From contig OY755196.1 of the NCBI GenBank assembly GCA_963576735.1, forward strand, positions 5,623,912 to 5,687,911: 64,000 bases of DNA. Reading direction: 5' to 3'. Under the pieces are notes generated by a model that made no database searches, was not told where the DNA came from, and saw only the letters and a program-made list of their open reading frames with translations. Shown one piece after another: positions 28,638 through 39,629 of the stretch; position 1 is the stretch's first letter; each line of letters starts with the position of its first letter. The position numbers and the translations under genes were made by a program. This stretch comes from Bedellia somnulentella. Its lineage: Eukaryota; Arthropoda; Insecta; Lepidoptera; Bedelliidae.

Positions 28638-28640
28638 TAA

Positions 28641-29135
28641 GTCACAAGTTATTTTGTTTTCCTTGCTTATGTATCCTGTGGTATACATTGCCGAGTACAC
28701 TGTTTCTATTTATTCCTTGCTAATTTTTCCTGTAATGCACATCGCTCAAGCGAAGCACTCAAGTGCTTGCATGAATTTTATATTGAAATGCAGCTGTCCT
28801 TTGCAAGAGCTAAAAATAGCTTTGGTAGCAAAACCCGGCCGAGAATCCGACGACGATGATCATTGAATTCTGAAGATGAGCAACAATATCTGAACAGAGA
28901 ACGTCAAATTCCAGTAAATGACAGTAATGAAAGCTTGTCTTCACCAGCGCCTTCGTAACCATCTTTTTTTTTATATAATCGGACGATGAGGAAATAATAC
29001 GTGTCGTGTCTTCAAAGCAACAAAGCATCTTCCTCATCCTCGGTCATTGTACAGTCTCCATGAACGTCTAAAAGTCGTCGACAAGCTCCAAGAATGCTGA
29101 CGCCTAAACCAAAACCTATTCGCCAAGCTCCACTT
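28641..29135. other. no gene seen
   Basis: Short unassigned frames only. May include the decayed acidic N-terminus of the piggyBac relic that follows (Asp/Glu/Ser-rich translation near 28850-28950). Confidence 0.35.
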
Positions 29136-29878
29136 AATTTCAGTTGGACAAAAAGCCCTTAATCTTGAACCGCAGATTGCGTTACAAACCGATTCTGAAA
29201 TCGAAGGTGCTAATTATAGTCCTAATAAGTATTTCGTAAAATTTCTTTCTGATGGCACCTTTGAATATATTACAGAGCAAACAAATTTGTATTCAACTCA
29301 GCGAACTGGTAAATCTTTGAATTTTACAAAAGATGATGTAAAAGTCTTTATCGCAATTAATTTTTTGATGGGAATAAGTATGCCAGCATTCAGACTATTG
29401 GTCTCGAATGTTTCGTTACAATCCGATTGGTGATGTAAATTCACTGAAGAAAATTCATAGTTTAAGGCGTAATTTACATTTTAACAATAACTTGCTTGAT
29501 TACGGTGATCGTTACTTTAAAGTTCGACCTTTAATCGAAATGGTCAGAGCCAATTTTCTGAAAGTTCCGCAAGAAACTCGATTCAGCATCGATGAAATGA
29601 TGGTGGAAAAGGCCGAAAATAGGAAACAATTCGTGAAGAATAAACCAAAGAAATGGGGATACAAAATTTTCGTTCGTGCGGGTATATCAGGTTTTGTATA
29701 TGATTTTAATGTATACGGCGGCGATTCTTTCAAATATAATACTCTTTCTCCTTTAGATTATTCTTTTGGACTTGGTGCAAAAGTTGCCTTAGCACTTGGT
29801 AAAAGCATTCCGGATAAAGCTTTTTCAGTTACATATTTTGTAAACTTTTTCACAAATTTAGAGTCGATCCATTTTTAA
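29136..29878 (+). pseudogene. piggyBac transposase relic 3
   Basis: Two frames carry a PGBD2/3-like core. The first (YFVKFLSDGTFEYITEQTN, then FTKDDVKVFIAINFLMGI) is followed, after a frame change near 29385, by YWSRMFRYNPIGD, RFSIDEMMVEK and KPKKWGYKIFVRAGISGF. The second catalytic aspartate has been lost: where FDNFFT is expected the sequence reads FVNFFT (about 29842-29860). A stop follows at 29876-29878; the C-terminal half and both ends are missing. Confidence 0.85.
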
Positions 29879-29884
29879 GCGAAG

Positions 29885-29965
29885 AGATAGGATATTTTTC
29901 TAGGGGACATCAAACAGACAGAACAGAAATCAGACAGGACATCAAACAGATAGAACAGAAAGCTG
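29885..29965. repeat. short tandem repeat around GACATCAAACAGA
   Basis: GACATCAAACAGAYAGAACAG occurs at about 29906 and 29938 with a degenerate copy between. Confidence 0.6.
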
Positions 29966-30231
29966 AAAAAAAACTTGTATCTGATAAAATACTAAAAAAA
30001 AAACTACAGGCGCTTATTCGGAACTTGTATGTAATAAACACAAACTCTGCGTTGTCAAGTGGTACGACAACAAATAAATAAATAAATATATACGGACATA
30101 TTATACACAGATCAGGTCAGCCCCAATCTAAGTATAACTTGTATTATGGGATACTAACTCAACGATATATTTAATACACATATAAATAACATCCAAGACT
30201 AAGAACCAATCATTTAAGCTCATCACATAAA

Positions 30232-30312
30232 TGTTGCCCTCAGCGGGGATCCAACCCGCAACCTCCGGACCGAGAAGCTAGTCACCTATCCACTCGGCCA
30301 CAGCTGTCGTGA
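30232..30312 (-). repeat. tRNA-derived SINE head
   Basis: On the minus strand GTGGCCGAGTGGATAGGTGA (A box) and GCGGGTTGGATCCCCGC (B box) are spaced as in a tRNA. The T loop has a G for the usual C, and acceptor pairing is poor, so a SINE head rather than a tRNA gene. The anticodon arm region contains CTTCTCGG. Confidence 0.7.
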
Positions 30313-30391
30313 ATTGTGTTACTACTGCGAGTAATTACGTGGGAGCGCACTCGATATCTACAATTAAGCGTTATGATAAAATTACATACAC

Positions 30392-30580
30392 ACTAATGGC
30401 GATAACGGCATTGGGGCTTTAAAGAGATTTTTGGGCGATCCAGTTGGAGACCCCATCATCAAAAACATTTATTTTACAATCTTTTCCCCACTTCCAAAGT
30501 GGCTGATATTTTTTGATTCTGAGGCTCTGCCTACCCCTTTTAGGGATTTATAACCGTGTTAGAATATTTATGTATGAATG
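30392..30580 (+). repeat. dispersed repeat A, copy 1
   Basis: Shares AACGGCATTGGGGCTTT, TTTTTGGGCGATCCAGTTGG and TTAGGGATTTATAACCGTG with seven further copies in the FAM98 introns. Ends close to the left end of the Sola-like element. Confidence 0.7.
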
Positions 30581-33500
30581 ATTTAGTGTACGTTTTGTTA
30601 ATGGGTCGTTCTTCTTTTTTATCGACGATGACTTGTCTTCTCCGCAAAAAAAATAATATTTTGCTCATAAGTACTAAATTACTTAATTTTTTTATATAAA
30701 AATACACTTGACAATGCAATAATTTTAATATCCTCAAAACTAGATTTTATCCATGATTATTTTTTACAAAATCAGTGTGACATAGTATACAAAAAGCGTG
30801 ACGAAGGTGTTATACATACAAGTAAAGTGTGTCCCTCTATGACTAGTAATGTAAACAAACTGCTCTGGTAAAAAAAATCACATTGAAAGTTTCTATCCAA
30901 GAACATTTGCTGAACTACTTAACCTTTTTTATTACATTAATAAGAAGAAATAATTTTAAATGTTTATATTATTAAATAAAAAAAATATATATTAGCTGTC
31001 TCCCGATGTATATGATTTTAGTTGCTACCTTCTGTCACTCATTTTATGGTACAAAATAGTGTGCGTTAGAAACTTTGACCTTGGTCACTAGGTTCGAGAA
31101 TAGTCCCCCTCCACCCCGCACTCGAATATCTTGAACACTACTATTTTACACCTCTGTCACGTAGCACCTCTGTCACGAAAATGTGTGACGGAGTGGTATA
31201 ACTCGTGACGGACTGGTCATTTTTTTATGGAACTTAGAGCCTTAGTTAATATCCATAATAGATGATTGCTAGTTTTTTTATGTTGGTTATTTTATTGTCA
31301 ACTATTTTGTTAATTTAAGGTATTACCATCAAGTAAATGAAAAAATGGCATTATCTGCGGCTGAAAGACAGCGACGGTGTCGTGAAAAAAGAAAGCTTAA
31401 CCCTGAACTTGTTGCAGAAGTAAAACGTAAAGATTTAGAAATATATCATGCTCGCAAAACGTTAGTTAAGGATATGACACCAAAAGAACATAAAAAAATA
31501 AGAAGACAATGGCAGATAAGAAATAAAAAGAGAAGAGAAAGACAGAAAACTTTGCAGAACATTTTGATTAACACTCCGGCTTCTACACCGCCTCCTTCAA
31601 GTCCCAGACTACTTCCATTAAGTCCCAGATCTCGTTCACTGACTCCAGCCTCGTCTGTTGCCAGTAGAAGGGGAAGAAAACAAGTGCGACGAGATAGATC
31701 ACGCCTTTATAGACAAAATATTCAACTTCAAAACCAAACACAAGAATTACTAAGAAAAGTACAGAAATACAAGAAAAGACTTCAGCGACAGAAAAAGAAA
31801 CAAAATAAAGTACTTACAACAACAACTCATAGTAAAAAAGAAAATGAACATGGCAAAGAAGAATACAGAAAATATACTATCTTATCAAATACCATTAAGA
31901 AACATTACAAGCACACAAAAGACCGCAAAATAAAACGCTATATTAGAAGTATACTTGAAGACCCAGCAATTCAACGTTCCGGACAAAAACTTCAACTGGC
32001 AAAAGAAACCATTGGAATCAGGAGAGTGACAAAGTATAGTTCCGTCTTGCCGAAAATTAGTATATTAAAACAAAAAAATCATGATTTTTATCTCAGGGAT
32101 GATGTGTCACGAGCCACTGCTGGAAAAAAAGAGACAGTCACTTATCAGAAAATGAAGATGCAGAAAAGAATTTTGTTGGATACTAAGAAAAATCTCTATA
32201 AGTCATTCCTAAAAGAGTGCCCCAACGTTAAATGTCACTACAGTTATTTTGCAAAATTTAAGCCGTTTTATGTCGTACCACCTTCAGTTGACAGTCGTGA
32301 AACCTGTATGTGCAGGGTACACGCAAACATTGCATTCATGAGAGTTATTTTGTATAAAAATAAAGTTATCAAGACAAATGACATGAACCAGATAATCTTA
32401 CAAACTGTATGCAATATAAATTCATTACCATGTATGAAAGGGAAATGCGAAAAATATAAAGCAAAAAAGCTCAATTATGATACAACCACGATCACAAAAG
32501 AAAAAGTTTTGGAATTACCACAATGGGTCAGAATCACAGATATTGTCGAGAAACATGGAAAAAAAGTTAAAATCAGCAAGAATATGAAACAAATTCAAAA
32601 AATCACTGTTGAAGATTTGATTCAAAAGTTTGAAGATGAGTTAAAAGATTTTAAATCCCACATATTTATTATTAAAAATCAATATAAATCATACCGACAA
32701 TGTATAGATGGATTGACAGAAAGTGAAATTGCTTTACATATTGACTTTAGCGAAAACTATGCCTGTAAGTACCATGAAGAAATCCAGTCTGTGCATTTTG
32801 GAAGATCTCGAAACCAAGTAACTTTGCATACAGCAGTATTATATCACTTGACTTTTAATAAGGATAAAAATATAACTTCATATTGTACTGTGTCTTCTGA
32901 TCTGCAACATGGCCCTGCCGCTATATGGGCTCACCTACATCCAATTCTTGATTACGTAAAAAAGGAACTGTCTCATATTAAGACGATCCACATTTTTTCA
33001 GACGGGCCAGCGACGCAATATAAACAAAAAATAAATTTTTATCTCATTGCCACGAGATTTTTTGAAGAATACGGATTTGATGACTTGACATGGAATTTTT
33101 TTGAATCTGGCCACGGCAAGGGTGCGGCTGACGGCATAGGGGGGTCTATTAAACGTTTAGCTGATCATTTTGTCGCCAGCGGACACGATATTGTTGACGC
33201 ATCACAATTCTTCGATGCAGTCAACAATCGCAGTAAGATAAAGGTCTTTTTTGTCGGTAAAGACGATATCGCACAGATTTTGATGACAATCCCACAAGGA
33301 ATTGCTCCATTAAAAGGAACTATGCAAGTCCATCAATTGCTTGCTCAGCAGCCTGGAATGTTGAGCTACCGAATGTTAAGTTGTTTTTGCGGAAAATTTT
33401 GTGATTGTTACAATTTAAAGACTTACTGCCCATTGCCGAAACGTGAGGCAGAAGTTGACATTTCAACCTCGGATATGGAAGAACCAATATAATTGGTTAT

Positions 33501-33672
33501 ATTGGTGGCTGATATAACTAATATAATTGGTTCTACTAAGGGATTTTATAAGACTGTGTATACCTCTACTTCAGAAGACGAAGATGACCAGCCTCTTTTT
33601 AATTTGAGAAAATCTGTAGATACAAAACCAGGTAGATCACACGATCTACTAGTAGATAAGATCCATCCATTA

Positions 33673-36189
33673 TTAACCCTCGAATTGTCGCATGGGGTCT
33701 TTCAAAGCCCAGGTCTTAGAAAACTGAAAAATATGTTGCCTTAGAATAAGTTTACAGATCCCTTACTTTAGGTAGCCTCCCAAAAGGGATTACGGTTCAC
33801 GCTCGCGTCAGCGCAACTTAGTCTGCGCGCGCGCGCCGTGAGGTATAGACGTGTGTTTCTGTGCAAGGCTCTGAGAGACCCCGCGCGACGAACGACGTAA
33901 GTAAAATTTTAATATTAACTTAACTGTTTTTATTATTGTATTGTATTGTTTGTGTTTATATTTATGTTTTATTGTTCCAGAATATTGGTTATAAGAGTAG
34001 AAATGGATAATAGACAAACTCAGCGCATTTTAAGTTGGTTAGAAGAAGATGATGAGGAGATTGTTGGCGGTGAAGAGGATGATGAAGAAAACGTTTCCTA
34101 TCCGGATGAAGTTAGTGAGCATGACACGGAGTCTGAACAGGAATATGAGGAAAGTGATCATCTTGAGCAGGATCATCCTTCGGATAATTCAAGTGACGAA
34201 GAGAATATGCCATTAGCGAATTTATCCTCGCGTAATTTTTATACTGTCAAAAAAAAACAAAGAGATGGTTCTTACACGACTGTTTGCAAATGGAAGAAAA
34301 CTCCCTACCCACAAGGTGTAAGAACACGACAGCATAATATAATCACCGAGCCTGCAGGTCCACAAGGTGCTGCGCGAGAGGTTAGCAGTCCTTTAGAGGC
34401 TTGGTTATTGTTTATGGATATAGATATGTTACAGCATATAGTGACTTGCACAAATATAAAAATTACTTCAATGCAAGTAAACTATGAAAGAGAACGAGAC
34501 TGTGGTCGAACAAATGTGATTGAATTGAGAGCTTTGTTTGGGCTTTTATATGTAATAGGGTTGCATAAATCGTCGCACGCTTCTATTGATGACATTTGGA
34601 TCACTGATGGAACTGGTTTGGATTATTGCCGGGCTGTGATGTCTAAACAACGATTCCAATTTTTGCTTAGAACTCTACGTTTTGATGATATTCATACACG
34701 TACACAACGAAATGAGATCGACAAGTTGGCACCAATTAGGTCGATCTTTGAATCGTTTGTCAAGAATTGCGAGAAATATTACTCTAATAATGAGTTTGTT
34801 ACCATAGACGAAATGTTGGAGAGTTTTAGAGGTTCTTGCCGATTTCGTCAATATATGCCCAGCAAACCCGCTAAATACGGAATAAAGTTGTTTTCATTGG
34901 TAGATGCTGTATCATTTTATACAAAAAAAATGGAAATTTATGTATGGAAGCAACCAGCAGGCCCTTTTTATCAAGACACTTCAACTAATGCTCTTGTCAA
35001 ACGGCTAATTGCTCCAATATCAGGCACCGGGCGAAATATCACCATGGATAATTGGTTTACCAGTGTTGCTCTATCGGATGAACTGCTCAAAGATCACAAT
35101 TTGACCATGGTGGGGACCATGAGAAAAAATAAACCAGAAATTCCGAGTGAATTCAAGAATAACGTTACGGAAGAACATTCGACGGTTTTTGGTTTTCAGC
35201 CCACGAAAACTATGCTTTCTTATTGCCCAAAGAAAAAGAAATTTGTGATTATGCTCTCAACAATGCACCACAATGGCATCATCGATGATACCAGCGCCAA
35301 GAAATTGCCAGAAGTTATAGAATTCTATAATAAAACCAAAGGAGGGGTTGATGTGGTAGACAAACTTATTGGTACCTATTCAGTGGCGCGAGTTTCTCGC
35401 CGTTGGCCGCTGCGACTTCTATTTACTTTCCTTGACGTTGGGGCACTGAATGCTCATATAATACTGGATGCTGTGAACCTATCAAATAAGATGCAACGGA
35501 AAGTTTTTTTGAAAACTTTGGCATTTGAAATGTGCCGTCAAGAATTGCAGTCACGAGCCACTGTGCTGACGTTACCTCGTGAATTGAAACAATGTATACG
35601 ACGATTTATACCTCCTCTTCAGGACTTGTCTGCTGATGATGTTCAGCTGGAACCTATGAGAAAGCGTTGCATCCACTGTCCAAGACGTACAGACAGGAAA
35701 TTCAAGTCAATCTGTTATCATTGCAAAGGAAACATTTGTCCAAACCATACCAAAACCATATGTACTGATTGTGTCCAAATAAATAGTTAGATGGCTAACT
35801 AAGAGCTATGAAGTATATATTTTTTTGTTATTTTTTCAGTTGATTTATATTCGATTTTAAGTTTTAGTTCATTGATCTCAAATTAGTATATAAAAAAGAG
35901 AATTAGTCCTTTGTTTTTTATTTTTAAGTTGAATTTAAGGAGACTGAGTTAAAATGTAAGAAAAATTGTAACTCCTATTTCTATTGAGTTTTTTCAAATA
36001 TAAATAAATGACTGATTTACAATATATATAGTTTTTTGTTTCGATGTTATCCTAATCAAATGCATAACAATAGGATCATGTCATAAATTTATGGTATAAT
36101 ACCAATTGATTGCTATTTATTTTTGGGGTCGCTGCAGACCCCATGCGACTGTTTAGGTAATAAAAAAGACGCGACAAGCGGAGGGTTAA
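33673..36189 (+). mobile_element. piggyBac transposon 2, complete
   Basis: TTAA at 33673-33676 and 36186-36189, with ends TTAACCCTC on both sides. A subterminal inverted block GTCGCATGGGGTCT is found at about 33687 and, inverted, at about 36134. It interrupts the Sola-like transposase gene; removal of the element and one TTAA restores the frame across the site. Confidence 0.93.
34003..35790 (+). CDS. piggyBac transposase 2, 595 aa
   Basis: Start chosen at ATG 34003 (MDNRQTQRILSWLEEDDEE); an upstream non-coding exon ending near 33900 (GACGTAAGT) with acceptor TTGTTCCAG at 33980 is likely. After an acidic N-terminus the core has FVTIDEMLESFRG (Asp269), NITMDNWFTS (Asp349) and GGVDVVDKLIG (Asp450, Asp453), close in position to the known piggyBac catalytic residues. 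The C-terminal finger reads RCIHCPRRTDRKF, ICYHC, ICPNH, ICTDC. No stop or frameshift, so possibly active. Clearly different from piggyBac 1. Confidence 0.93.
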   Translation: MDNRQTQRILSWLEEDDEEIVGGEEDDEENVSYPDEVSEHDTESEQEYEESDHLEQDHPSDNSSDEENMPLANLSSRNFYTVKKKQRDGSYTTVCKWKKTPYPQGVRTRQHNIITEPAGPQGAAREVSSPLEAWLLFMDIDMLQHIVTCTNIKITSMQVNYERERDCGRTNVIELRALFGLLYVIGLHKSSHASIDDIWITDGTGLDYCRAVMSKQRFQFLLRTLRFDDIHTRTQRNEIDKLAPIRSIFESFVKNCEKYYSNNEFVTIDEMLESFRGSCRFRQYMPSKPAKYGIKLFSLVDAVSFYTKKMEIYVWKQPAGPFYQDTSTNALVKRLIAPISGTGRNITMDNWFTSVALSDELLKDHNLTMVGTMRKNKPEIPSEFKNNVTEEHSTVFGFQPTKTMLSYCPKKKKFVIMLSTMHHNGIIDDTSAKKLPEVIEFYNKTKGGVDVVDKLIGTYSVARVSRRWPLRLLFTFLDVGALNAHIILDAVNLSNKMQRKVFLKTLAFEMCRQELQSRATVLTLPRELKQCIRRFIPPLQDLSADDVQLEPMRKRCIHCPRRTDRKFKSICYHCKGNICPNHTKTICTDCVQINS

Positions 36190-37216
36190 TAAAAAATGGA
36201 ATACATCTTTTAGTCAAAGTACTAAGTGAAAGAAAAATTGAGTACACTTACTTAGGAGTAGCAAAAACTGGAGTGGATGAAGATGGAGATATTCGAGTGA
36301 TGTTTTATAAATCTGTTGATGATACTGGGAAATTGTTTAAATTGGTAAAGACATGTGATGTATGAAAATTTGTTACAAATTATTTCACCTCCTAAGATAA
36401 TTAAAAGAGGAAAACGCGTGTTTTACGAATACGATCAACCAATAGAAGTTTTTGAAAAGTAGAGTTAGTGAAAAGATATTGTAAGACTAAATTAATATCT
36501 ACCAAAGAATGGACACCAATCATCAAGACTTGTAGTAACTTTTTAAGTATATACTATGTTTGTTATTGTTTTCTAAAATTAAAAATTGTTATAAGGTTAG
36601 TTTTGTTCGGCGGACGTAAACATTGTTTACCACTCCGTCACTTCGTTAACCACTCTGTCACAATTTTGTCCCTCTTAAAATTTTAGTTCAAAGTAAGTTA
36701 TGAACCACTTTATTGTTAGTATTTACAAAAATAACGTTTTCCAGTATTATATGCTAAATAATAAAGGTATTCACTAGATTTTTAAGCGACTTTATTGGGC
36801 GACTTTCATAATATTAAAAAGATTTATGTCTTATGAAGCAAAAATGTGACAGAGTGGTATTGGATAATTAAAAAAAAATGATTATTTAAAAAAATCCGTA
36901 CAATGGAGCTAGATAATAGTAAATATTTATATTCTTGATAAGAAAGTAATAAGAAACTGAAGTTCTGTTTTAAAATGAGACATAAAAAAAAATACTTTTG
37001 TGACTGAGGTGTTATTTTTTTCATACCATTCCTACGAAATTTGAGATAAAACGAAAATTACATGTAATACTTCGCTGCATTATATGTTTTTGTAATCTAC
37101 AATAATGAGGCAATAGTTTAAATCACATTTCACTAAATAAATCACAAGTTTATTTTTTTATCAAATATAAAAATTTGCCGGTCAGATTGTCGATAAAAAA
37201 GAAGAACGACCCTAAT

Positions 37217-38028
37217 ACATTATTGGTGATAAGTAGAATTGAGAGATTATAAAAGACTGATAGTTCATAAAATATCTTATCTTTAAAAAACACAATATAC
37301 GAAACAATCAGCATGAAAAATGACGTCACTAGAATAGTTAAAATGTAGGAGCAAATAAAGTACATATTGTTGCTTCAAGAATGTGTTTTTTATTAAATTT
37401 TATTGTAATTAATAAATTAGCGATAAAACTATGTTACAACGAATACATATAATATATGTTTAAAATCATAAATCTATTGTACTCAAAACACATCCTCTTT
37501 AATATATTGGTCATGCATGAATTCTATATAAATTAAATTTAACATGAAAATTACTAAACCAGGGTGCAATTAGGGTATAGGTGCAATAGAACACTTTTAA
37601 TATTAGTTATCTACAGGACAATTAAATGAATAAATAAATTTATAAATTATAATTATACATTGCGACCCCTTTCATTATTTCACCATAGAATATGATAAAA
37701 TCAGATTAGGTTTAAAGATTCAACACATATAATCACATAATTTATTCTAATATTTAAGGTATAATAAAGGAAAACCGCCCTTATAATATATTAGCTTAAA
37801 TTACGGAAAGATACATAGGGCATTTATGAGGTTAACGATTGACTCAGACAATTTTCACAATATTATCTAAGATATTTCCAGCCATTCCTCATGCCATGTC
37901 CATTTTTCAATAAAAACTAAGAGCTCACATTTTTTAATAGATTTTATTTGAGTTTTTGAAAGTTGTCAGAAGTGGGATATAAATTCAATCGGCAAGAGAA
38001 AATAGGTTGTGCCATCAGCATATCTAGT
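37217..38028. other. AT-rich, no gene seen
   Basis: No convincing coding frame or named repeat. May be intergenic spacer between the Sola-like element and the next MITE. Confidence 0.5.
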
Positions 38029-38157
38029 AGAGACCTTTTAACTAGCTATCGCGTGGCATAAAGCAGCCATCTCTTACGCACTTACTTAGTATAGTATACT
38101 GTCATCTCATTCTAACAGATGCCGTGACGATAAAATAGCGCTCGAGTGGCTATTTGT
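38029..38157. mobile_element. second copy of the 140-bp MITE
   Basis: Matches 6021-6160 over CTATCGCGTG, AAAGCAGCCATCTCTTACGC and ACTTACTTAGTAT; the ends have decayed. Confidence 0.7.
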
Positions 38158-39008
38158 GGCATATTCCTTTGTTGTTGATTTGACCTCAGATTTTTTTAGA
38201 CACGACTGAATGGTATTAAATTTTGATATTATTATGATGATTATCTTGTCTAACTACTTAAAGCAGGAAGCCTAGAATCAGTATAGCATAGGACTGGTAA
38301 TTTAATAGACGTTTAGGGAAGGCCAATATCTGTTAATCTTTTATCATATATACCAAAGATACCGCACTCCATACACATTCAACGCACAAAAGTGGACCGC
38401 GAGAATGACAAGACTGTGTGACTATTAAATATTTTCCACAATTATCGACCTTAACGCATTTTCTTAAGACCTATTATTTATTGCAAGATCTAGCACGCGA
38501 CTGTCAGTGAAACAGTGCTTACCATATAAAAAAGCACTGTTTGGCCGGGCCGTTTCTCGTGCTTTGATGGCGTATCTATGGTATATGTGATAGAAGCTGT
38601 TAATCTATATTAAATATTCACTCTAAGCAAGTGATAAATTGGTAGTTGCCATACCTTTACTTTATATCTTGGACATGTTATCAAATACAATGAACACATT
38701 TTAATGAACATCAGCTTTGTAAAGTTATACTAATACCATAAAGCGGCTATTTTTGTAAAAAGTCTATTCTGAATCTATTATTTATTCTCAAAAATCTTAT
38801 ACTAAATGATCGAGCCTATATATTATCTAATATAAATCAAAGACCATAAACCATAGATGTACTAATAAAAAACCGTAGATAAGTCATGCGCGCTCATAAG
38901 TGGCACTTAAAAGACAGGCTAAATGGCTCATCTGACTTCAGTCGCGCACTAGCTGCCGTCGCAATCGTTCACCTGTTTTGGCGTGTTCGTTTATCAAAAT
39001 AATCGAGA
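38158..39008. other. no gene seen
   Basis: AT-rich spacer; the last 80 bases could be a promoter or leader of the short THAP-like exon. Confidence 0.4.
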
Positions 39009-39084
39009 ATGCCGTCGTGTGTGATGAGATTTTGCACAAACTATAGAAGACAAACTACTAAAATGATGAGATTACTGATCATTT
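39009..39084 (+). pseudogene. possible THAP-domain first exon
   Basis: ATG 39009 codes MPSCVMRFCTNYRRQTTK and ends at a donor ATTT|GTAAGT. The start MPSC with a second Cys five residues on is how many THAP zinc fingers begin. The rest is divergent and no following exon with the CxxH and AVPTIF parts was found. Weak call. Confidence 0.35.
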
Positions 39085-39379
39085 GTAAGTATTATAAATT
39101 TACAACGTTTTAATCATAATTTATAATAAATCGTGCGTATAGGTCTTAATTATTCTTTGTCAAACGGTCGTCTTAGTGTCATATTTCACGACGGTACAGA
39201 GAAAATATATTTATCTCTTTTTAGCGCTTGCTTTAAGGTGTGCTATCTCGCTTATATTTCAAATGTATTTCTTGTTGTGTTGTTTGGATATATTTCGAGT
39301 GGTGTGCGTTCATCTGCCGCAATCGGTGCCACTCGTAAGCGCCGATTTCCTCGTAAATGACCTATCTAATGTTTTTTAA

Positions 39380-39470
39380 TCTATGCCATGAACACACAAA
39401 CTGGTGATCAATAGTCTCTGCCTATCCAAATGGGAACTAATAGCATGAATCTATCTATTTATGTATAATC
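39380..39470 (+). repeat. dispersed repeat C, copy 1
   Basis: Contains TAGTCTCTGCCTATCCAAAT, related to TAGTCTCTGCCTACCCCAAT in copies at about 41690-41800, 42115-42255, 42415-42520 and 47400-47515. Confidence 0.55.
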
Positions 39471-39551
39471 ATCAAAAGTATTGCTTTCTTTCAAAACCTC
39501 ACGTGGTTTTTACTTCAAAAATTAATTATCAAGGACAACATTATAAGTGAA

Positions 39552-39557
39552 TTTATT
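39552..39557 (-). promoter_or_regulatory. polyadenylation signal of the FAM98 gene
   Basis: AATAAA on the minus strand about 75 bases after the stop codon at 39630; no closer hexamer was seen. Confidence 0.6.
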
Positions 39558-39629
39558 GTAATATTTACCAATTACTAAGCGTTAATGAAGCGTAGATTGG
39601 GGCAATTGTTAAAAGTAGATATATTGTAA

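Larger units (their letters stand above)
31345..36462 (+). pseudogene. Sola-like transposase, split by a stop, a piggyBac and a frameshift
   Basis: The main frame is 31345-33492 (715 codons). It has a basic N-terminus (RQRRCREKRK), a Lys/Arg coiled-coil-like stretch to residue 150, a Cys-rich part (CMCRVHANIAF, CMKGKCEKY) and a DDE-like core with HIDFSENYACK (Asp467), FSDGPATQYKQ (Asp553) and FESGHGKGAADGIGG (Glu587, Asp596), then CFCGKFCDCYNLKTYC near the end. A TAA at 33490-33492 interrupts it but the same frame continues to 33676. There a piggyBac sits; the frame resumes exactly at 36190 with IKNGIHLLVKVLSERK. A second frameshift near 36358 leads to the probable original stop at 36460-36462. 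Which Asp and Glu are catalytic is inferred. Confidence 0.75.
30603..37212 (+). mobile_element. Sola-like DNA transposon with nested piggyBac
   Basis: Ends GGGTCGTTCTTCTTTTTTAT (30603 onward) and its exact complement ending at 37212 match over 24 bp. TAAT flanks both sides (30599-30602, 37213-37216), a 4-bp duplication. Excluding the piggyBac (33673-36189) the element is about 4.1 kb with one transposase. The 4-bp duplication and the GGG start fit the Sola superfamily, most likely Sola2; this rests on memory of the family and is tentative. Repeats of CTCYGTCAC type occur near 31145-31215 and 36625-36665 and may be binding sites. Confidence 0.8.

Noticed and set aside
37150..37365. Hydrophobic minus-strand frame as a small membrane protein
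   Set aside because: AT-rich sequence gives hydrophobic translations by chance; it overlaps the terminal repeat of the Sola-like element.
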